Positions 16,054 through 26,578 of a stretch of DNA of 64,000 nucleotides are shown piece after piece. The position numbers were made by a program, and so were the translations under genes. Under the pieces are notes generated by a model. It was not told the origin of the DNA. It worked only from the letters and a program-made list of their open reading frames with translations, and did not search any database. The DNA comes from Streptomyces sp. TRM70350. GTDB taxonomy: Bacteria > Actinomycetota > Actinomycetes > Streptomycetales > Streptomycetaceae. Position 1 is the first letter of the stretch. Each line of letters opens with the position of its first letter. The stretch lies in NCBI RefSeq assembly GCF_019219825.1, contig NZ_JAHUXH010000006.1, positions 186,001 to 250,000 on the forward strand, written 5' to 3'.

Positions 16054-18924
16054 TTGAGGAATGCGGCTATCTCTGTGCAGAGGATTCCCACGGCAACCCT
16101 CTCCGAACTCTCCGAACTGACCCACTGCGGTGCCGTGTTCCTGCCCGGCGACCCGGCCCGCACCGGCAGCGTCGCCTTCTGGCGCCCCGACGGCACCGCC
16201 CCGCCGGTCGTGCACGGCGGCACCGTCGAGGAGCTGGCCGTCGTGCTGCCCGGCGGCGACGGGGTGGAGCTGGTCGACGTACCGGCCGTCCTGCTGTCCG
16301 TACGCGCGGCGCTGCCCATCCTCACGCGCGCGCGTGCCGCCCAGCAAGGACACCGGGCGACCGTGTTCTGGGGCGCGGCAGCTGTGCTGGGCCTGCAGTT
16401 CGTGGCCCGGGGGCTGCTGTTGCCCGGCCTGTCCCCCGGCGATCACGACGCCTGGCGTGCGGGACCGCTGCGCGCCGAGGACGTCGAGAGCGTACGGCGG
16501 CTCGCCGCCGCGATGCCCCCCGAGGCGCATGCCGTACCGCTGGGCGGCACCGGGCCGCTGCGGCTGCCCGAGCCGGAGCGGCTGCTGCGGGCCTTCCTGG
16601 ACGCGGTCGCCGACACGCTGCCCCGCTCCCCCGCCGCGTCGCTCGTGACGGGCGGCCCCGCCTACGCCGTACCAGTGCCGCAGCACCTGCCCGAGCAGCG
16701 CGCGTGGGCCGCCGATGTGGCCGCGGGCCACGACGCGGGCGTCCGGATCTCGCTGCGGATCGAGGGGCCCGGTCCGGCCTCGGCGGGGGACGACACGGCG
16801 CCGACCTTCCGGGCCGTGCTCCAGGTGCACAGCGTGCACGATGCCTCGCTCGTCGCGGACGCCGCCGAGGTGTGGGCCGGGACGAACGCCACCAGCGGGG
16901 CGTTCGGCCCCCGCGCGCGGGTGGACGCGCTGCTCGCCCTCAGGCGCGCGGCCCGGGCCTGGCCCGCGATCACTCCCCTGTTGTCGGCCGCCGTGCCGGA
17001 CGCCGTGGAGCTCGCCGACGAGGAGGTCACCGAGCTCCTCGGCGACGGCTCGGCGGCTCTCGCGGGCGCCGGCGTCGACGTGCACTGGCCCAGGGAACTG
17101 GCCCGCGAGCTGACCGCCCGCGCGGTCGTCGGCCCACCGCACGACGAGAAGCTCTCCTCGGACACGCCGTCGTTCCTGTCGGCAGACGCGCTGCTCGCGT
17201 TCGACTGGCGGTTCGCGCTGGGCGGCCGGCAGCTCACCCGCGAGGAGCTGGACCGGCTCGCCGAGGCGAACCGCCCCGTGGTGCGACTGCGTGACCAATG
17301 GGTGCTGATCGACCCACAAGAGGTGCGCCGCGTCCGCGCGCAGCAGGACCGCAAGATCACGCCTCTCGACGCGCTGGGCGCCGCTCTGACGGGCTCCACG
17401 GAGGTCGACGGCCGCCGGGTCGAGGTGGAGCCGACCGGCTGGCTGGCGGCGCTGCGGGAGCGGCTGGCGGACCCGGAGGCGCAGGAACCGGTCGAACAGC
17501 CCGCCGCGCTCGCCGCCGAACTGCGCGACTACCAGCGGCGGGGCCTGTCCTGGCTGGCCCGGACGACGTCCCTGGGGCTCGGCTGCTGTCTCGCCGACGA
17601 CATGGGGCTCGGCAAGACGATCACCCTGATCGCCCTGCATCTGCACCGGCAGACCGACCCGTCGGCCGCCGGACCGACCCTGGTGGTCTGTCCGACGTCC
17701 CTGCTGGGCAACTGGCAGCGCGAGATCGAGAAGTTCGCGCCCGGCACACCGGTGCGCCGCTTCCACGGATCACGGCGTGACCTGGACGGCGTGGCCGACG
17801 GGGAGTTCGTGCTGACGACGTACGGCACGATGCGGCTCGACGCGCGGCGGCTGGCCGACGTGCCGTGGGGTCTGGTGGTGGCCGACGAGGCCCAGCACGT
17901 GAAGAACCCGTACTCGGCGACCGCGCGCCAGCTGCGCTCCATCGGCGCACGCGCGCGTGTGGCGCTCAGCGGCACCCCGGTGGAGAACAACCTCTCGGAG
18001 CTGTGGGCGATCCTCGACTGGACCACCCCTGGGCTGCTGGGTCGCCTCGGCACGTTCCGCACCCGGTACGCGCAGGCCGTCGAGGGCGGCCAGGACCCGG
18101 CCGCCGCGGAGCGGCTCGCCCGGCTCGTACGGCCGTTCCTGTTGCGCCGGCGCAAGTCGGATCCGGGCATCGCGCCCGAGCTGCCGCCGAAGACCGAGAC
18201 CGATCGCGCGGTGTCCCTCACCACGGAACAGGCGGGGCTGTACGAGGCCGTGGTGCGCGAGACGCTCGCGGAGATCGCGGAGGCCGACAGCATGGCCCGG
18301 CGCGGACTGATCGTGAAGCTGCTGACCGGTCTGAAGCAGATCTGCAACCACCCGGCGCAGTACCTCAAGGAGAAGCGGCCGGTGATCGCCGGGCGCTCCG
18401 GAAAGCTGGAGCTGCTCGACGAGTTGCTCGACACGATCCTCTCCGAGGGGGCGAGCGTTCTGGTCTTCACCCAGTACGTGGGCATGGCCAGGCTGATCGA
18501 ACGGCATCTGGCGGGCCGTGGCGTGTCCTCGCAGTTCCTGCACGGCGGGACGTCGGTCCCCGAGCGCGAGGCGATGGTGCGGCGCTTCCAGGACGGTGAG
18601 GTCCCGGTGTTCCTGCTGTCGTTGAAGGCGGCGGGCACGGGCCTGAACCTCACGCGGGCCGAGCATGTCGTGCACTACGACCGCTGGTGGAACCCCGCCG
18701 TCGAGGCGCAGGCCACGGACCGCGCCTACCGCATCGGCCAGGACCGCCCGGTGCAGGTGCACCGGCTGATCGCCGAGGGGACGATCGAGGACCGTATCGC
18801 CGAGATGCTGCATCGCAAGCGCGAGCTGGCCGACGCGGTGCTGGGCCCCGGCGAGGCCGCGCTCACGGAGCTGACGGATGCCGAACTGGCCGATCTGGTG
18901 GAGCTGCGAGGGGCGACGCGATGA
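16054..18924 (+). CDS. SNF2-family DEAD/DEAH-box helicase
   Basis: A 956-residue SWI2/SNF2 ATPase. The N-terminal half (to about 480) is the bacterial SNF2-associated domain. The motor has DDMGLGKTITL near 516-526, DEAQH near 610, LSGTPVENNLSELW near 644 and a C-terminal helicase lobe ending with WWNPAVEAQATDRAYRIGQ near 878-896. Bacterial SNF2 proteins translocate on DNA or remodel polymerase complexes. The start is uncertain: TTG at 16054 has no ribosome site, and GTG at 16075 has GAGG about 14 bases upstream. The next gene overlaps by ATGA and encodes the usual SWIM-finger partner. Confidence 0.92.
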   Translation: MRNAAISVQRIPTATLSELSELTHCGAVFLPGDPARTGSVAFWRPDGTAPPVVHGGTVEELAVVLPGGDGVELVDVPAVLLSVRAALPILTRARAAQQGHRATVFWGAAAVLGLQFVARGLLLPGLSPGDHDAWRAGPLRAEDVESVRRLAAAMPPEAHAVPLGGTGPLRLPEPERLLRAFLDAVADTLPRSPAASLVTGGPAYAVPVPQHLPEQRAWAADVAAGHDAGVRISLRIEGPGPASAGDDTAPTFRAVLQVHSVHDASLVADAAEVWAGTNATSGAFGPRARVDALLALRRAARAWPAITPLLSAAVPDAVELADEEVTELLGDGSAALAGAGVDVHWPRELARELTARAVVGPPHDEKLSSDTPSFLSADALLAFDWRFALGGRQLTREELDRLAEANRPVVRLRDQWVLIDPQEVRRVRAQQDRKITPLDALGAALTGSTEVDGRRVEVEPTGWLAALRERLADPEAQEPVEQPAALAAELRDYQRRGLSWLARTTSLGLGCCLADDMGLGKTITLIALHLHRQTDPSAAGPTLVVCPTSLLGNWQREIEKFAPGTPVRRFHGSRRDLDGVADGEFVLTTYGTMRLDARRLADVPWGLVVADEAQHVKNPYSATARQLRSIGARARVALSGTPVENNLSELWAILDWTTPGLLGRLGTFRTRYAQAVEGGQDPAAAERLARLVRPFLLRRRKSDPGIAPELPPKTETDRAVSLTTEQAGLYEAVVRETLAEIAEADSMARRGLIVKLLTGLKQICNHPAQYLKEKRPVIAGRSGKLELLDELLDTILSEGASVLVFTQYVGMARLIERHLAGRGVSSQFLHGGTSVPEREAMVRRFQDGEVPVFLLSLKAAGTGLNLTRAEHVVHYDRWWNPAVEAQATDRAYRIGQDRPVQVHRLIAEGTIEDRIAEMLHRKRELADAVLGPGEAALTELTDAELADLVELRGATR

Positions 18925-20186
18925 ATCCGTACGACGAGACAGAGCGCACGTTCGCCGCGTTGCCTCCCGCGCGCGGGAGGGGCTTCGCGGTCACCTGGTG
19001 GGGCCGGGCCTGGCTGAAGGCCCTGGAGGACACGGCGCTGGACGCGGAGCAGGTGAAGGCGGGCCGTCGGCTCGCGCGCGCGGGTGCCGTGGGCGCGGTG
19101 TCGGTGCGGCCGGGGCGGCTCACCGCGGTCGTCCAGGACCGGGACGGTACGGCGCACCGGGCCGATGTGCTGCTGGAGGAGCTGTCGGCGGAGCGGTGGG
19201 ACCGCTTCCTGGAGATGGCGGTCGAGCGGGCCGGGCATGTCGCGGCACTGCTCGACCGGGAGATGCCGCCGCACCTCGTCGAGGACGCGGCGACGGCCGG
19301 TGTCGAACTGCTGCCGGGCATGGGCGATCTGGAGCCCACGTGCGACTGCGGGGCCTGGGACCACTGCGGGCACACGGCGGCACTGTGCTACCAGGTGGCC
19401 CGTCTGCTCGACGAGGATCCCTTCGTCCTGCTGCTGTTGCGCGGGCGCGGTGAACGCGCCCTGCTGGACGACCTCCAGACCCGCAGCGCGGCGCCCATGG
19501 AAGAACCCGCCGAAGGGCCGTCCGAACCGGAGGGAGTGGACGCCGTGGAGGCGTATGCGGCTGGGGACATCCTGCCCCCGCTGCCCGCCCCGCCCGAACT
19601 CCCGGCGGAGCCCGGCCTGCCACCCTCCCTGGACACCGAGGCCCCGCCCGCGCCCGGCGTCGAACCGGCCGCACTGGAGTTCCTGGCTGCACGGACGGCG
19701 GTGGCGGCGCACCGCCTGCTGTCCGAGGCGCTGCGGGGAGGCGTTGCCGAGGAGGAGCTGACGGTGGCTCAGGACGCCGTACGGCTTGCTGCCGGGGCTC
19801 CCGTACGGGCCCTGGCCGACCGGCTCGCCAAGGGCTCGGGACGCAGCCCGGAGGAGCTGGCTCTGGCGGTGCAGGCCTGGCAATACGGCGGTGTGGCCGG
19901 GCTGTCCGTACTCGAAGAGGAGTGGACGGTCGAGGCCGAGACCCTCGCACGCGCGCGTGCTGCCCTGGAGGCGGCTTGGGACGACGACGAGCGGCCGGAA
20001 CTGCGCGCGCAGGCCAACCGGTGGACGGTCGTCGGCGCACCGAGCCAGCTGCGTCTGGGGCGCGACGGCCGCTGGTGGCCGTATCGGGAGGCAGGCGACC
20101 GCTGGGTGCCCGTGGGAGGCGGGGACCAGGACCCGGCGACGGCGCTGGCCGCGACGGAGGCAACGGGTGGGGACGACGCCCGCTGA
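18921..20186 (+). CDS. SWIM zinc-finger protein, SNF2 partner
   Basis: A 421-residue protein with the family N-terminus FAVTWWGRAWLKALEDT and a SWIM finger CDCGAWDHCGH at residues 141-151, followed by TAALCYQVARLLDEDPF. The SWIM motif (CxCx(n)CxH) binds zinc and is found in proteins tied to SNF2 ATPases across bacteria. The middle (about 195-245) is a Pro/Glu-rich linker; the C-terminus is helical. ATGA overlap with the SNF2 gene indicates translational coupling and probably a joint complex on DNA. Confidence 0.9.
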   Translation: MNPYDETERTFAALPPARGRGFAVTWWGRAWLKALEDTALDAEQVKAGRRLARAGAVGAVSVRPGRLTAVVQDRDGTAHRADVLLEELSAERWDRFLEMAVERAGHVAALLDREMPPHLVEDAATAGVELLPGMGDLEPTCDCGAWDHCGHTAALCYQVARLLDEDPFVLLLLRGRGERALLDDLQTRSAAPMEEPAEGPSEPEGVDAVEAYAAGDILPPLPAPPELPAEPGLPPSLDTEAPPAPGVEPAALEFLAARTAVAAHRLLSEALRGGVAEEELTVAQDAVRLAAGAPVRALADRLAKGSGRSPEELALAVQAWQYGGVAGLSVLEEEWTVEAETLARARAALEAAWDDDERPELRAQANRWTVVGAPSQLRLGRDGRWWPYREAGDRWVPVGGGDQDPATALAATEATGGDDAR

Positions 20187-20257
20187 AGGTGGCGTCGGAG
20201 TCGGCCGCGACCAAGGCCTGCTGAGTCGGCCTCGGGGTCGGCCGCGAGCAAGACCTG

Positions 20258-20800
20258 GTGAGCGGGCGTCCCCTCGCGGTGGTAGCCGCGCTGCTGGCGG
20301 CGGCCCCCGGCCACGGGCGCCCCTTCCCAGGACGCGCGGGTGATCCGCACGGCGACCCTGGGTGACACCCCGCTCGGCACGGTGGATGGCAAGGACCGCC
20401 GTCCCTTCCCGGTGCCGGGCTTCGGCCCGGCGATCGTGAAGATCCGGATCTCCGGCGGCTCCGTGCGGGTGCTGGACGCGATACCGATCACCACGTCCTC
20501 GGGTAAGCCCGTCACCGGCCTGTCGAACCATGAGGGGCACGACGAGGCACCGTCCTCCTACGACGTGCGGACGCCGCTGACGTACGACCCGAACGGGCTG
20601 GACACCGAGTCCCGTGCGGCAGCCGCACGTGGACCACCGTCGTCTGGACCCCGCTGTCGACCAGCCGACCCTGCGCGTCGAACGCCTCCGCGCCGTCCGT
20701 CATGCCGAAGTGGGGGCGCGGTCACCGGTGTGCCCGGCTCGATGAAGGCATCGCGCGCGTGGACCGTGACACGCTGGCGCTGATCAACGACACATCTGAG
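20258..20800 (+). pseudogene. decayed phytase-like esterase gene
   Basis: Three separated pieces of one family are visible. A hydrophobic start resembling a signal peptide (GTG at 20258, SGRPLAVVAALLAAAPG) is in one frame. From 20340 another frame holds PGFGPAIVKIRISGG, VRVLDAIPITTSSGKPVTGL and YDPNGLDTE, which I recognise from secreted esterase-like proteins of the phytase family. Near 20763, RDTLALINDTSE resembles the family C-terminus (normally LALINDNDFG). The frame changes and the interior after GLDTE is missing, so the gene is broken. Two imperfect copies of a TCGGCCGCGA-containing segment precede it. Confidence 0.7.
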
Positions 20801-20813
20801 GCGCCCCGGTTCC

Positions 20814-21227
20814 CTAGGGCAGCGTGTCGAGCGGGAGGTCCGGGATCAGGGATTCCAGATCGCTCGGTAGCTCGCTGGGCATCTCACTCGGCAGTTCCGT
20901 GGGGAACTGCGACGGCAGTGACGGCAATCCACTCGGCAGCCTGGTGGGCAGCTCGGTGGGGATGCCGAAGCTCGGCTCCGCGGAAGTGCTGCTACCGACG
21001 GGCGGTTTCCCGTCCGGTGACTGGTCGCTTGCGGATCCCGTCCAGACCACCACAGCGACGACGACCGCGACGGCAACGAGCACGGCCAGGGCGAGCAGGA
21101 CGGGGCTGCGCCGCCGTCGTGGGGGTACGGGTCCGAATTCCGTGGTGGGAGGTCCGAAACCGCCGCCCGGGGGCGGCGTGTCACCCGGCGGTCCGGGCGG
21201 CTGAGGCGGTGCGGGCGGCATGGCCAT
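20814..21227 (-). CDS. Pro-rich single-pass membrane protein
   Basis: About 137 residues from the ATG at 21227 (21221 is an alternative; neither has a strong ribosome site). A Pro/Gly-rich cytoplasmic stretch (PPAPPQPPGPPGDTPPPGGG) and PPRRRRS are followed by one membrane helix (VLLALAVLVAVAVVVAVVVW) and an extracellular tail built of degenerate LPS/LPT repeats ending PDLPLDTLP. It resembles many uncharacterised Streptomyces surface proteins. It is downstream of xylA on the same strand, separated by 124 bases. Confidence 0.68.
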   Translation of the reverse strand: MAMPPAPPQPPGPPGDTPPPGGGFGPPTTEFGPVPPRRRRSPVLLALAVLVAVAVVVAVVVWTGSASDQSPDGKPPVGSSTSAEPSFGIPTELPTRLPSGLPSLPSQFPTELPSEMPSELPSDLESLIPDLPLDTLP

Positions 21228-21351
21228 GGCGACCAGGTTCACGGAACAGCCGCCGGACCGCGACCCCCACGCGGTGGTTGGCACGGACTCATGTCACGGA
21301 TCGCACGATTCCGTGGCATTCCACGCGGAGGTCACGCCGCCGCGTACGGCC

Positions 21352-22573
<1,222 letters not shown>

Positions 22574-22649
22574 TGCGGTCGCACGTCTGGGAAGAGACAA
22601 GATGTCTTTGTCCCACTGTCCCGCAGAGCCGCGGAAAAGGGAGAGCCCG

Positions 22650-24095
22650 ATGTCAGCAGCCGAGGGTCCGCTCGTCGTCGGCGTGGACACGTCCACCCAG
22701 TCCACCAAGGCGCTGGTCGTCGACGCGACCACCGGCGAGGTCGTCGCGAGCGGCCAGGCGCCGCACACCGTCACGTCCGGGGCCGGGCGGGAGAGCGACC
22801 CGCGGCAGTGGTGGAAGGCACTGTGCGAGGCGCTGCGCCAGTGCGGCGAGCCCGCCCACGAGGCCGCCGCGGTGTCCATCGGCGGGCAGCAGCACGGTCT
22901 CGTCACGCTGGACGACCGGGGCGAGCCGGTACGCCCCGCCCTGCTGTGGAACGACGTGCGCTCGGCGCCGCAGGCGCGTCGGCTGGTCGAGGAGCTGGGC
23001 GGCGCCAAGTTCTGGGCGGACCGCACGGGCAGCGTGCCCGGCGCGTCCTTCACGGTCACCAAGTGGGCCTGGCTCGCCGAGCACGAGCCGGAGGCGGTCC
23101 GCGCCACGAAGGCCGTGCGGCTCCCCCACGACTACCTCACCGAACGCCTCACCGGGCAGGGCACGACCGACCGCGGCGACGCCTCCGGTACGGGCTGGTG
23201 GGCGTCCGGCAGCGAGTCGTACGACGAGGAGATCCTCGCGCGCGTGGGGCTAGATCCGGCGCTCCTGCCGCGCGTGGTGCGGCCCGGCGAGGTGGCGGGC
23301 ACCGTCCGTGACAGCCACGACCTGCCGTTCTCCAAGGGCACCCTGGTCGCACCCGGCACCGGCGACAACGCCGCCGCCGCGCTGGGCCTCGGGCTGCGCC
23401 CCGGCACTCCCGTCATGAGCCTGGGCACGTCCGGCACGGTGTACGCGGTGTCCCGGCGGCGCCCTGCCGACCCGACCGGCACCGTGGCGGGCTTCGCCGA
23501 CGCGCGCGGGGACTGGCTGCCGCTGGCCTGCACCCTGAACTGCACGCTCGCCGTCGACCGCGTCGCGGCCCTGCTGGGCCTGGACCGCGAGGCCGTCGAG
23601 CCCGGCACGGGCGTGACCCTGCTGCCGTACCTGGACGGCGAACGCACCCCCGACCTGCCGAACGCCTCGGGACTGCTGCACGGCCTGCGTCACGACACCA
23701 CCGCCGGTCAGCTCCTCCAGGCGGCGTACGACGGTGCCGTGCACGCGCTGCTGGGCGCGCTGGACCTGGTCCTCGACGAGGACGCCGACCCCTCGGCGCC
23801 GCTGCTGCTGATCGGTGGCGGCGCCCGGGGAACGGCCTGGCAGCAGACCGTACGACGACTCTCCGGGCGCCCCGTCCAGGTCCCCGAGGCCAGGGAACTG
23901 GTCGCGCTCGGCGCGGCGGCCCAGGCAGCCGGACTGCTCACCGGCGAGGACCCCGCCGCAGTGGCCCGGCGCTGGAACACCGCGCGCGGGCCGGTGCTGG
24001 ACGCGGTCGAGCGGGACGAGGAGACGCTGGCCAGGATCTCCGGGGTACTCTCCGACGCGGCCCCGCTGCTGGAGCGGAGCCCCGAGAGCCGCTGA
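22650..24095 (+). CDS. xylB: xylulokinase
   Basis: A 481-residue FGGY-family kinase phosphorylating D-xylulose to xylulose 5-phosphate. The N-terminal ATPase signature VVGVDTSTQSTKALVVDA is at residues 9-26, the substrate region is SIGGQQHGLVTLD near 72-84, and the C-terminal phosphate loops are LGTSGTVYAV and LLIGGGARGTAWQQ. The ATG at 22650 follows an AAAAGGGAGAG site; an upstream ATG at 22602 lies in the operator-proximal leader. It is followed 18 bases later by the ROK regulator. Confidence 0.96.
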   Translation: MSAAEGPLVVGVDTSTQSTKALVVDATTGEVVASGQAPHTVTSGAGRESDPRQWWKALCEALRQCGEPAHEAAAVSIGGQQHGLVTLDDRGEPVRPALLWNDVRSAPQARRLVEELGGAKFWADRTGSVPGASFTVTKWAWLAEHEPEAVRATKAVRLPHDYLTERLTGQGTTDRGDASGTGWWASGSESYDEEILARVGLDPALLPRVVRPGEVAGTVRDSHDLPFSKGTLVAPGTGDNAAAALGLGLRPGTPVMSLGTSGTVYAVSRRRPADPTGTVAGFADARGDWLPLACTLNCTLAVDRVAALLGLDREAVEPGTGVTLLPYLDGERTPDLPNASGLLHGLRHDTTAGQLLQAAYDGAVHALLGALDLVLDEDADPSAPLLLIGGGARGTAWQQTVRRLSGRPVQVPEARELVALGAAAQAAGLLTGEDPAAVARRWNTARGPVLDAVERDEETLARISGVLSDAAPLLERSPESR

Positions 24096-24113
24096 GCCAC
24101 CGAGGACGGAGGC

Positions 24114-25337
24114 ATGACCGCACCGCTGCACAAGGGCCACCCTGCCGGTCCCGGGCGCGCGTTGCCGGACACCCAGCAGGGCATGCGGCGCCGCAATCTC
24201 GCCCGGGTGATGCACACGGTCGGCGCGGAGGGCCCGCTGTCCCGTGCGGCGGTGGCCTCCCGCATCGGACTGACCCGTGCGGCGGTCTCCACCCTGGTCG
24301 ACGAACTCATCCGCTTCGGCCTGCTGGACGAACTGGGCCCCGAACGTCCCGGCCGGGTGGGCCGGGGCCGTCCCGGTTCCGCGCTCGCGGTCAGCGGGCG
24401 CGGCCCCACGGGGATCGGCGCGGAGGTCGGCGTCGACCATCTCGCGGTCTGCGCGGTCGATCTACGGGGAGAGGTACGGGCGCGGATCGTACGGCATGGC
24501 CCGAACCGCGGCCGCTCCCCCGAGCCGGTGATCGAAGAACTCACCGGGCTGGTGCGCCGGGTCGTCACCGATGCGGAACGTGAGGGGCTGTGGCCGGCGG
24601 GGCTCGCGGTGGCGGTTCCCGGTCTGGTGGCGCGCGACGCCCGGACCGTCGTACGCGCTCCCAACCTCGGCTGGCACGACACCGACCTCGGGTCGCTGCT
24701 GCCCGCGGAGCTGCCGCTGACCGTGGACAACGAGGCCAACTTCGGCGCGCTGGCCGAGCTCTGGCTCGGCGAGGGCACCCCGCGGGACTTCGTGCATGTG
24801 TCGGCCGAGATCGGTATCGGCGCGGGCGTGATCGTGGACGGTCGGCTGCTGCGCGGAACACGCGGCTTCGCGGGCGAGTTGGGGCATGTCCCGGTCCGGC
24901 CGGACGGGCCGGAGTGCGCCTGCGGTGGACGCGGCTGCCTGGAGCAGTACGCCGGTGAGGAGGCGGTGCTGCGCGCTGCCGGTCTGGAGCCGGGCGAGGA
25001 CCGTGTCGGACTGCTCGCGGGGCGGGCCACGGAGGGTGACGAGGACGTACGGCGGGCGCTGAGCGATGCGGGCCAGGCGCTCGGTGTGGCGCTGACCGGG
25101 GCGGTGAATCTGCTGGACCCCGAGAGCGTGGTGCTGGGCGGTGCGCTGGCCGGGCTCGCACCCTGGCTGCTGCCGTCGTTGCGAACCGAGCTGGCCCGAC
25201 GCACGGCGGGGCGGGCCTGCCCTGTGTCCGTGTCACGGCTCGGTCCTGAGGGGCCGTTGCTGGGGGCCGCGCATTGGGTGGTGCGCGGGGTGTTGGACGA
25301 TCCGGCGGGGGTGGCTGAGGTGAGGGCGCGGGGCTGA
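24114..25337 (+). CDS. xylR: ROK-family xylose repressor
   Basis: A 407-residue regulator. A winged helix-turn-helix at residues about 25-75 (GPLSRAAVASRIGLTRAAVSTL) is followed by a ROK sugar-kinase-like domain with TVDNEANFGALAE, the ROK signature GFAGELGHVPV and the zinc-binding run CACGGRGCLEQY. Adjacent to xylAB and in the same direction as xylB, it is very probably the xylose-responsive repressor XylR. An excellent GAGGACGGAGG site precedes the ATG. A hairpin at 25377-25399 follows the gene. Confidence 0.92.
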   Translation: MTAPLHKGHPAGPGRALPDTQQGMRRRNLARVMHTVGAEGPLSRAAVASRIGLTRAAVSTLVDELIRFGLLDELGPERPGRVGRGRPGSALAVSGRGPTGIGAEVGVDHLAVCAVDLRGEVRARIVRHGPNRGRSPEPVIEELTGLVRRVVTDAEREGLWPAGLAVAVPGLVARDARTVVRAPNLGWHDTDLGSLLPAELPLTVDNEANFGALAELWLGEGTPRDFVHVSAEIGIGAGVIVDGRLLRGTRGFAGELGHVPVRPDGPECACGGRGCLEQYAGEEAVLRAAGLEPGEDRVGLLAGRATEGDEDVRRALSDAGQALGVALTGAVNLLDPESVVLGGALAGLAPWLLPSLRTELARRTAGRACPVSVSRLGPEGPLLGAAHWVVRGVLDDPAGVAEVRARG

Positions 25338-25642
25338 AGGTGTTTGCAAGCCCTCCGGCGTCCCTCCGAAAGCCCTGCTCACCACCCGTTCGGGTGAGCG
25401 AGTTATCCACAACTCCTCGGTGATCCACGGAAAGGCGCGACGACCTTCAGCCCAACGCCCAGCGCCGTACCGTGATTCACGCGAGGCGCAGCCGGTGTGC
25501 GGAGACGACGTCGGCTGAGCTGGACCGACCGATCGGCTGTGCGGGACCGATGATTCGAGGGGGGACGAACGATGTCGGTGGAAACGGCTGAACTACGTCG
25601 GCGCCACGCAGGTGCCGACGCCCAGAAGGCAGGGGTGTGCTC
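25338..25642. other. non-coding stretch after xylR
   Basis: It contains the hairpin at 25377-25399 and, at 25403-25411, TTATCCACA, an exact classical DnaA box, the second in the window. From 25572 a 24-codon frame (MSVETAELRRRHAGADAQ...) ends in TGA just before the acetamidase remnant; it is too short to interpret. Nothing else is recognisable. Confidence 0.4.
25377..25399 (+). terminator. hairpin downstream of xylR
   Basis: GCTCACC at 25377-25383 pairs perfectly with GGTGAGC at 25393-25399 around a 9-base loop. It lies 40 bases after the xylR stop. There is no T-run, as is common for Streptomyces terminators. Confidence 0.5.
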
Positions 25643-25800
25643 ATGAGCGACCCAGACATCCTGACCGTGCGGCCCCAACCGGGAGAGTACGCCTGGACGT
25701 GCTTGAGGGCGCGCGCCTCAGCCTCGGCGACGGGCACGCCCGGCAGGGCGAGGGCGGGACCTGCGGTGTCGCCCTCGAGTGCGCGATGAACACCGTGGTC
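25643..25800 (+). pseudogene. acetamidase/formamidase remnant
   Basis: The ATG at 25643 begins MSDPDILTVRPQPGEYAWT, the typical N-terminus of actinobacterial acetamidase/formamidase proteins. Within a few bases, and in a different frame, it continues LEGARLSLGDGHARQGEG and TCGVALECAMNTVV, a conserved block that normally lies about 200 residues further on. The interior has therefore been deleted with a frameshift at the junction. The remainder of the C-terminus is not recognisable. The intact enzymes hydrolyse short-chain amides to ammonia and acids; this copy cannot be functional. Confidence 0.8.
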
Positions 25801-25920
25801 CACGCCCGGCTGCGCGAGTCGGCGGCGGCGCTACGGATTGATCCCGACCCGATCTGGGCGTGGACCGCCCTCCGCCATCCCGGCCTTCTCCGGCCCTCCC
25901 CCCTCCAACCCGTCCTCCAT

Positions 25921-25950
25921 CCTCCTTCAACCTCCTTCAACCTCCTTCAA
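25921..25950. repeat. three tandem 10-base repeats
   Basis: CCTCCTTCAA is repeated three times without change, flanked by degenerate copies (CGTCCTCCAT before, AGTCCTTCCA after). The array lies 29 bases upstream of the amidase start, in its leader. It could be a slippage product; a regulatory role is not shown. Confidence 0.85.
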
Positions 25951-25978
25951 AGTCCTTCCAGCTGAGAGGCGACCCTCC

Positions 25979-26578
25979 ATGCAACGGGCAAGACCACTCC
26001 CCGACCGGCGACGGGTCCTCAAGGGCGCCGCCCTGGCCGCCGTCCCTTACGCACTGCTGCCCGGCCCCAGGGCCGACGCGCGGACACCGGCTCCCGACTA
26101 CCCGCTCGCGGAATGGCAGCCTGCGACCCCCGCCAACTCCACGTCGGCGAACCGTCCGGCCACCCACCCCGTCGACCTCGTCGTCATCCACGTCACGCAG
26201 ACGGACTACTCCGGGACCCTGGCCGTCTTCCAGCACCCCAGCAAGAAGGTGTCCGCGCACTACGTCGTCCGGTCCGCCGACGGACATGTGGCGCAGTGCG
26301 TCCGCGAGTCCGACATCGCCTGGCACGCCGGGAGCTGGGAGCACAACACACGCAGCATCGGCATCGAACACGAGGGGTGGGTCGACCGGCCCGGCTACTT
26401 CACGGACGCCATGTACGAGCGGTCGGCCACGCTCACCGCGGCGATCTGCACGAAGTACGGCATCTCCAAGGACCGCGCGCACATCATCGGCCATCACGAG
26501 ATACCGGGCACCGACCACACCGACCCCGGCCCGCACTGGGACTGGACGCGCTACATAGGGCTCGTCAACTCCGCCTGA
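25979..26578 (+). CDS. Tat-exported N-acetylmuramoyl-L-alanine amidase
   Basis: A 199-residue amidase of the Amidase_2/T7-lysozyme (PGRP) fold. The N-terminus has a twin-arginine signal (DRRRVLKGAALAAVPYALL). Zinc-site and catalytic motifs visible are VVIHVTQTDY, SAHYVVRSADGHV, IAWHAG and HIIGHHEIPGTDHTDPG. It would cleave the amide bond between muramic acid and the stem peptide outside the membrane. The ATG at 25979 is chosen because it opens directly on the signal peptide; a GAGAGG lies about 8 bases upstream. Confidence 0.9.
   Translation: MQRARPLPDRRRVLKGAALAAVPYALLPGPRADARTPAPDYPLAEWQPATPANSTSANRPATHPVDLVVIHVTQTDYSGTLAVFQHPSKKVSAHYVVRSADGHVAQCVRESDIAWHAGSWEHNTRSIGIEHEGWVDRPGYFTDAMYERSATLTAAICTKYGISKDRAHIIGHHEIPGTDHTDPGPHWDWTRYIGLVNSA

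Noticed and set aside
16048..17766. A 572-codon minus-strand frame opposite the SNF2 gene
   Set aside because: The plus strand encodes a complete SNF2 protein with all motifs; the antisense translation has no domain.
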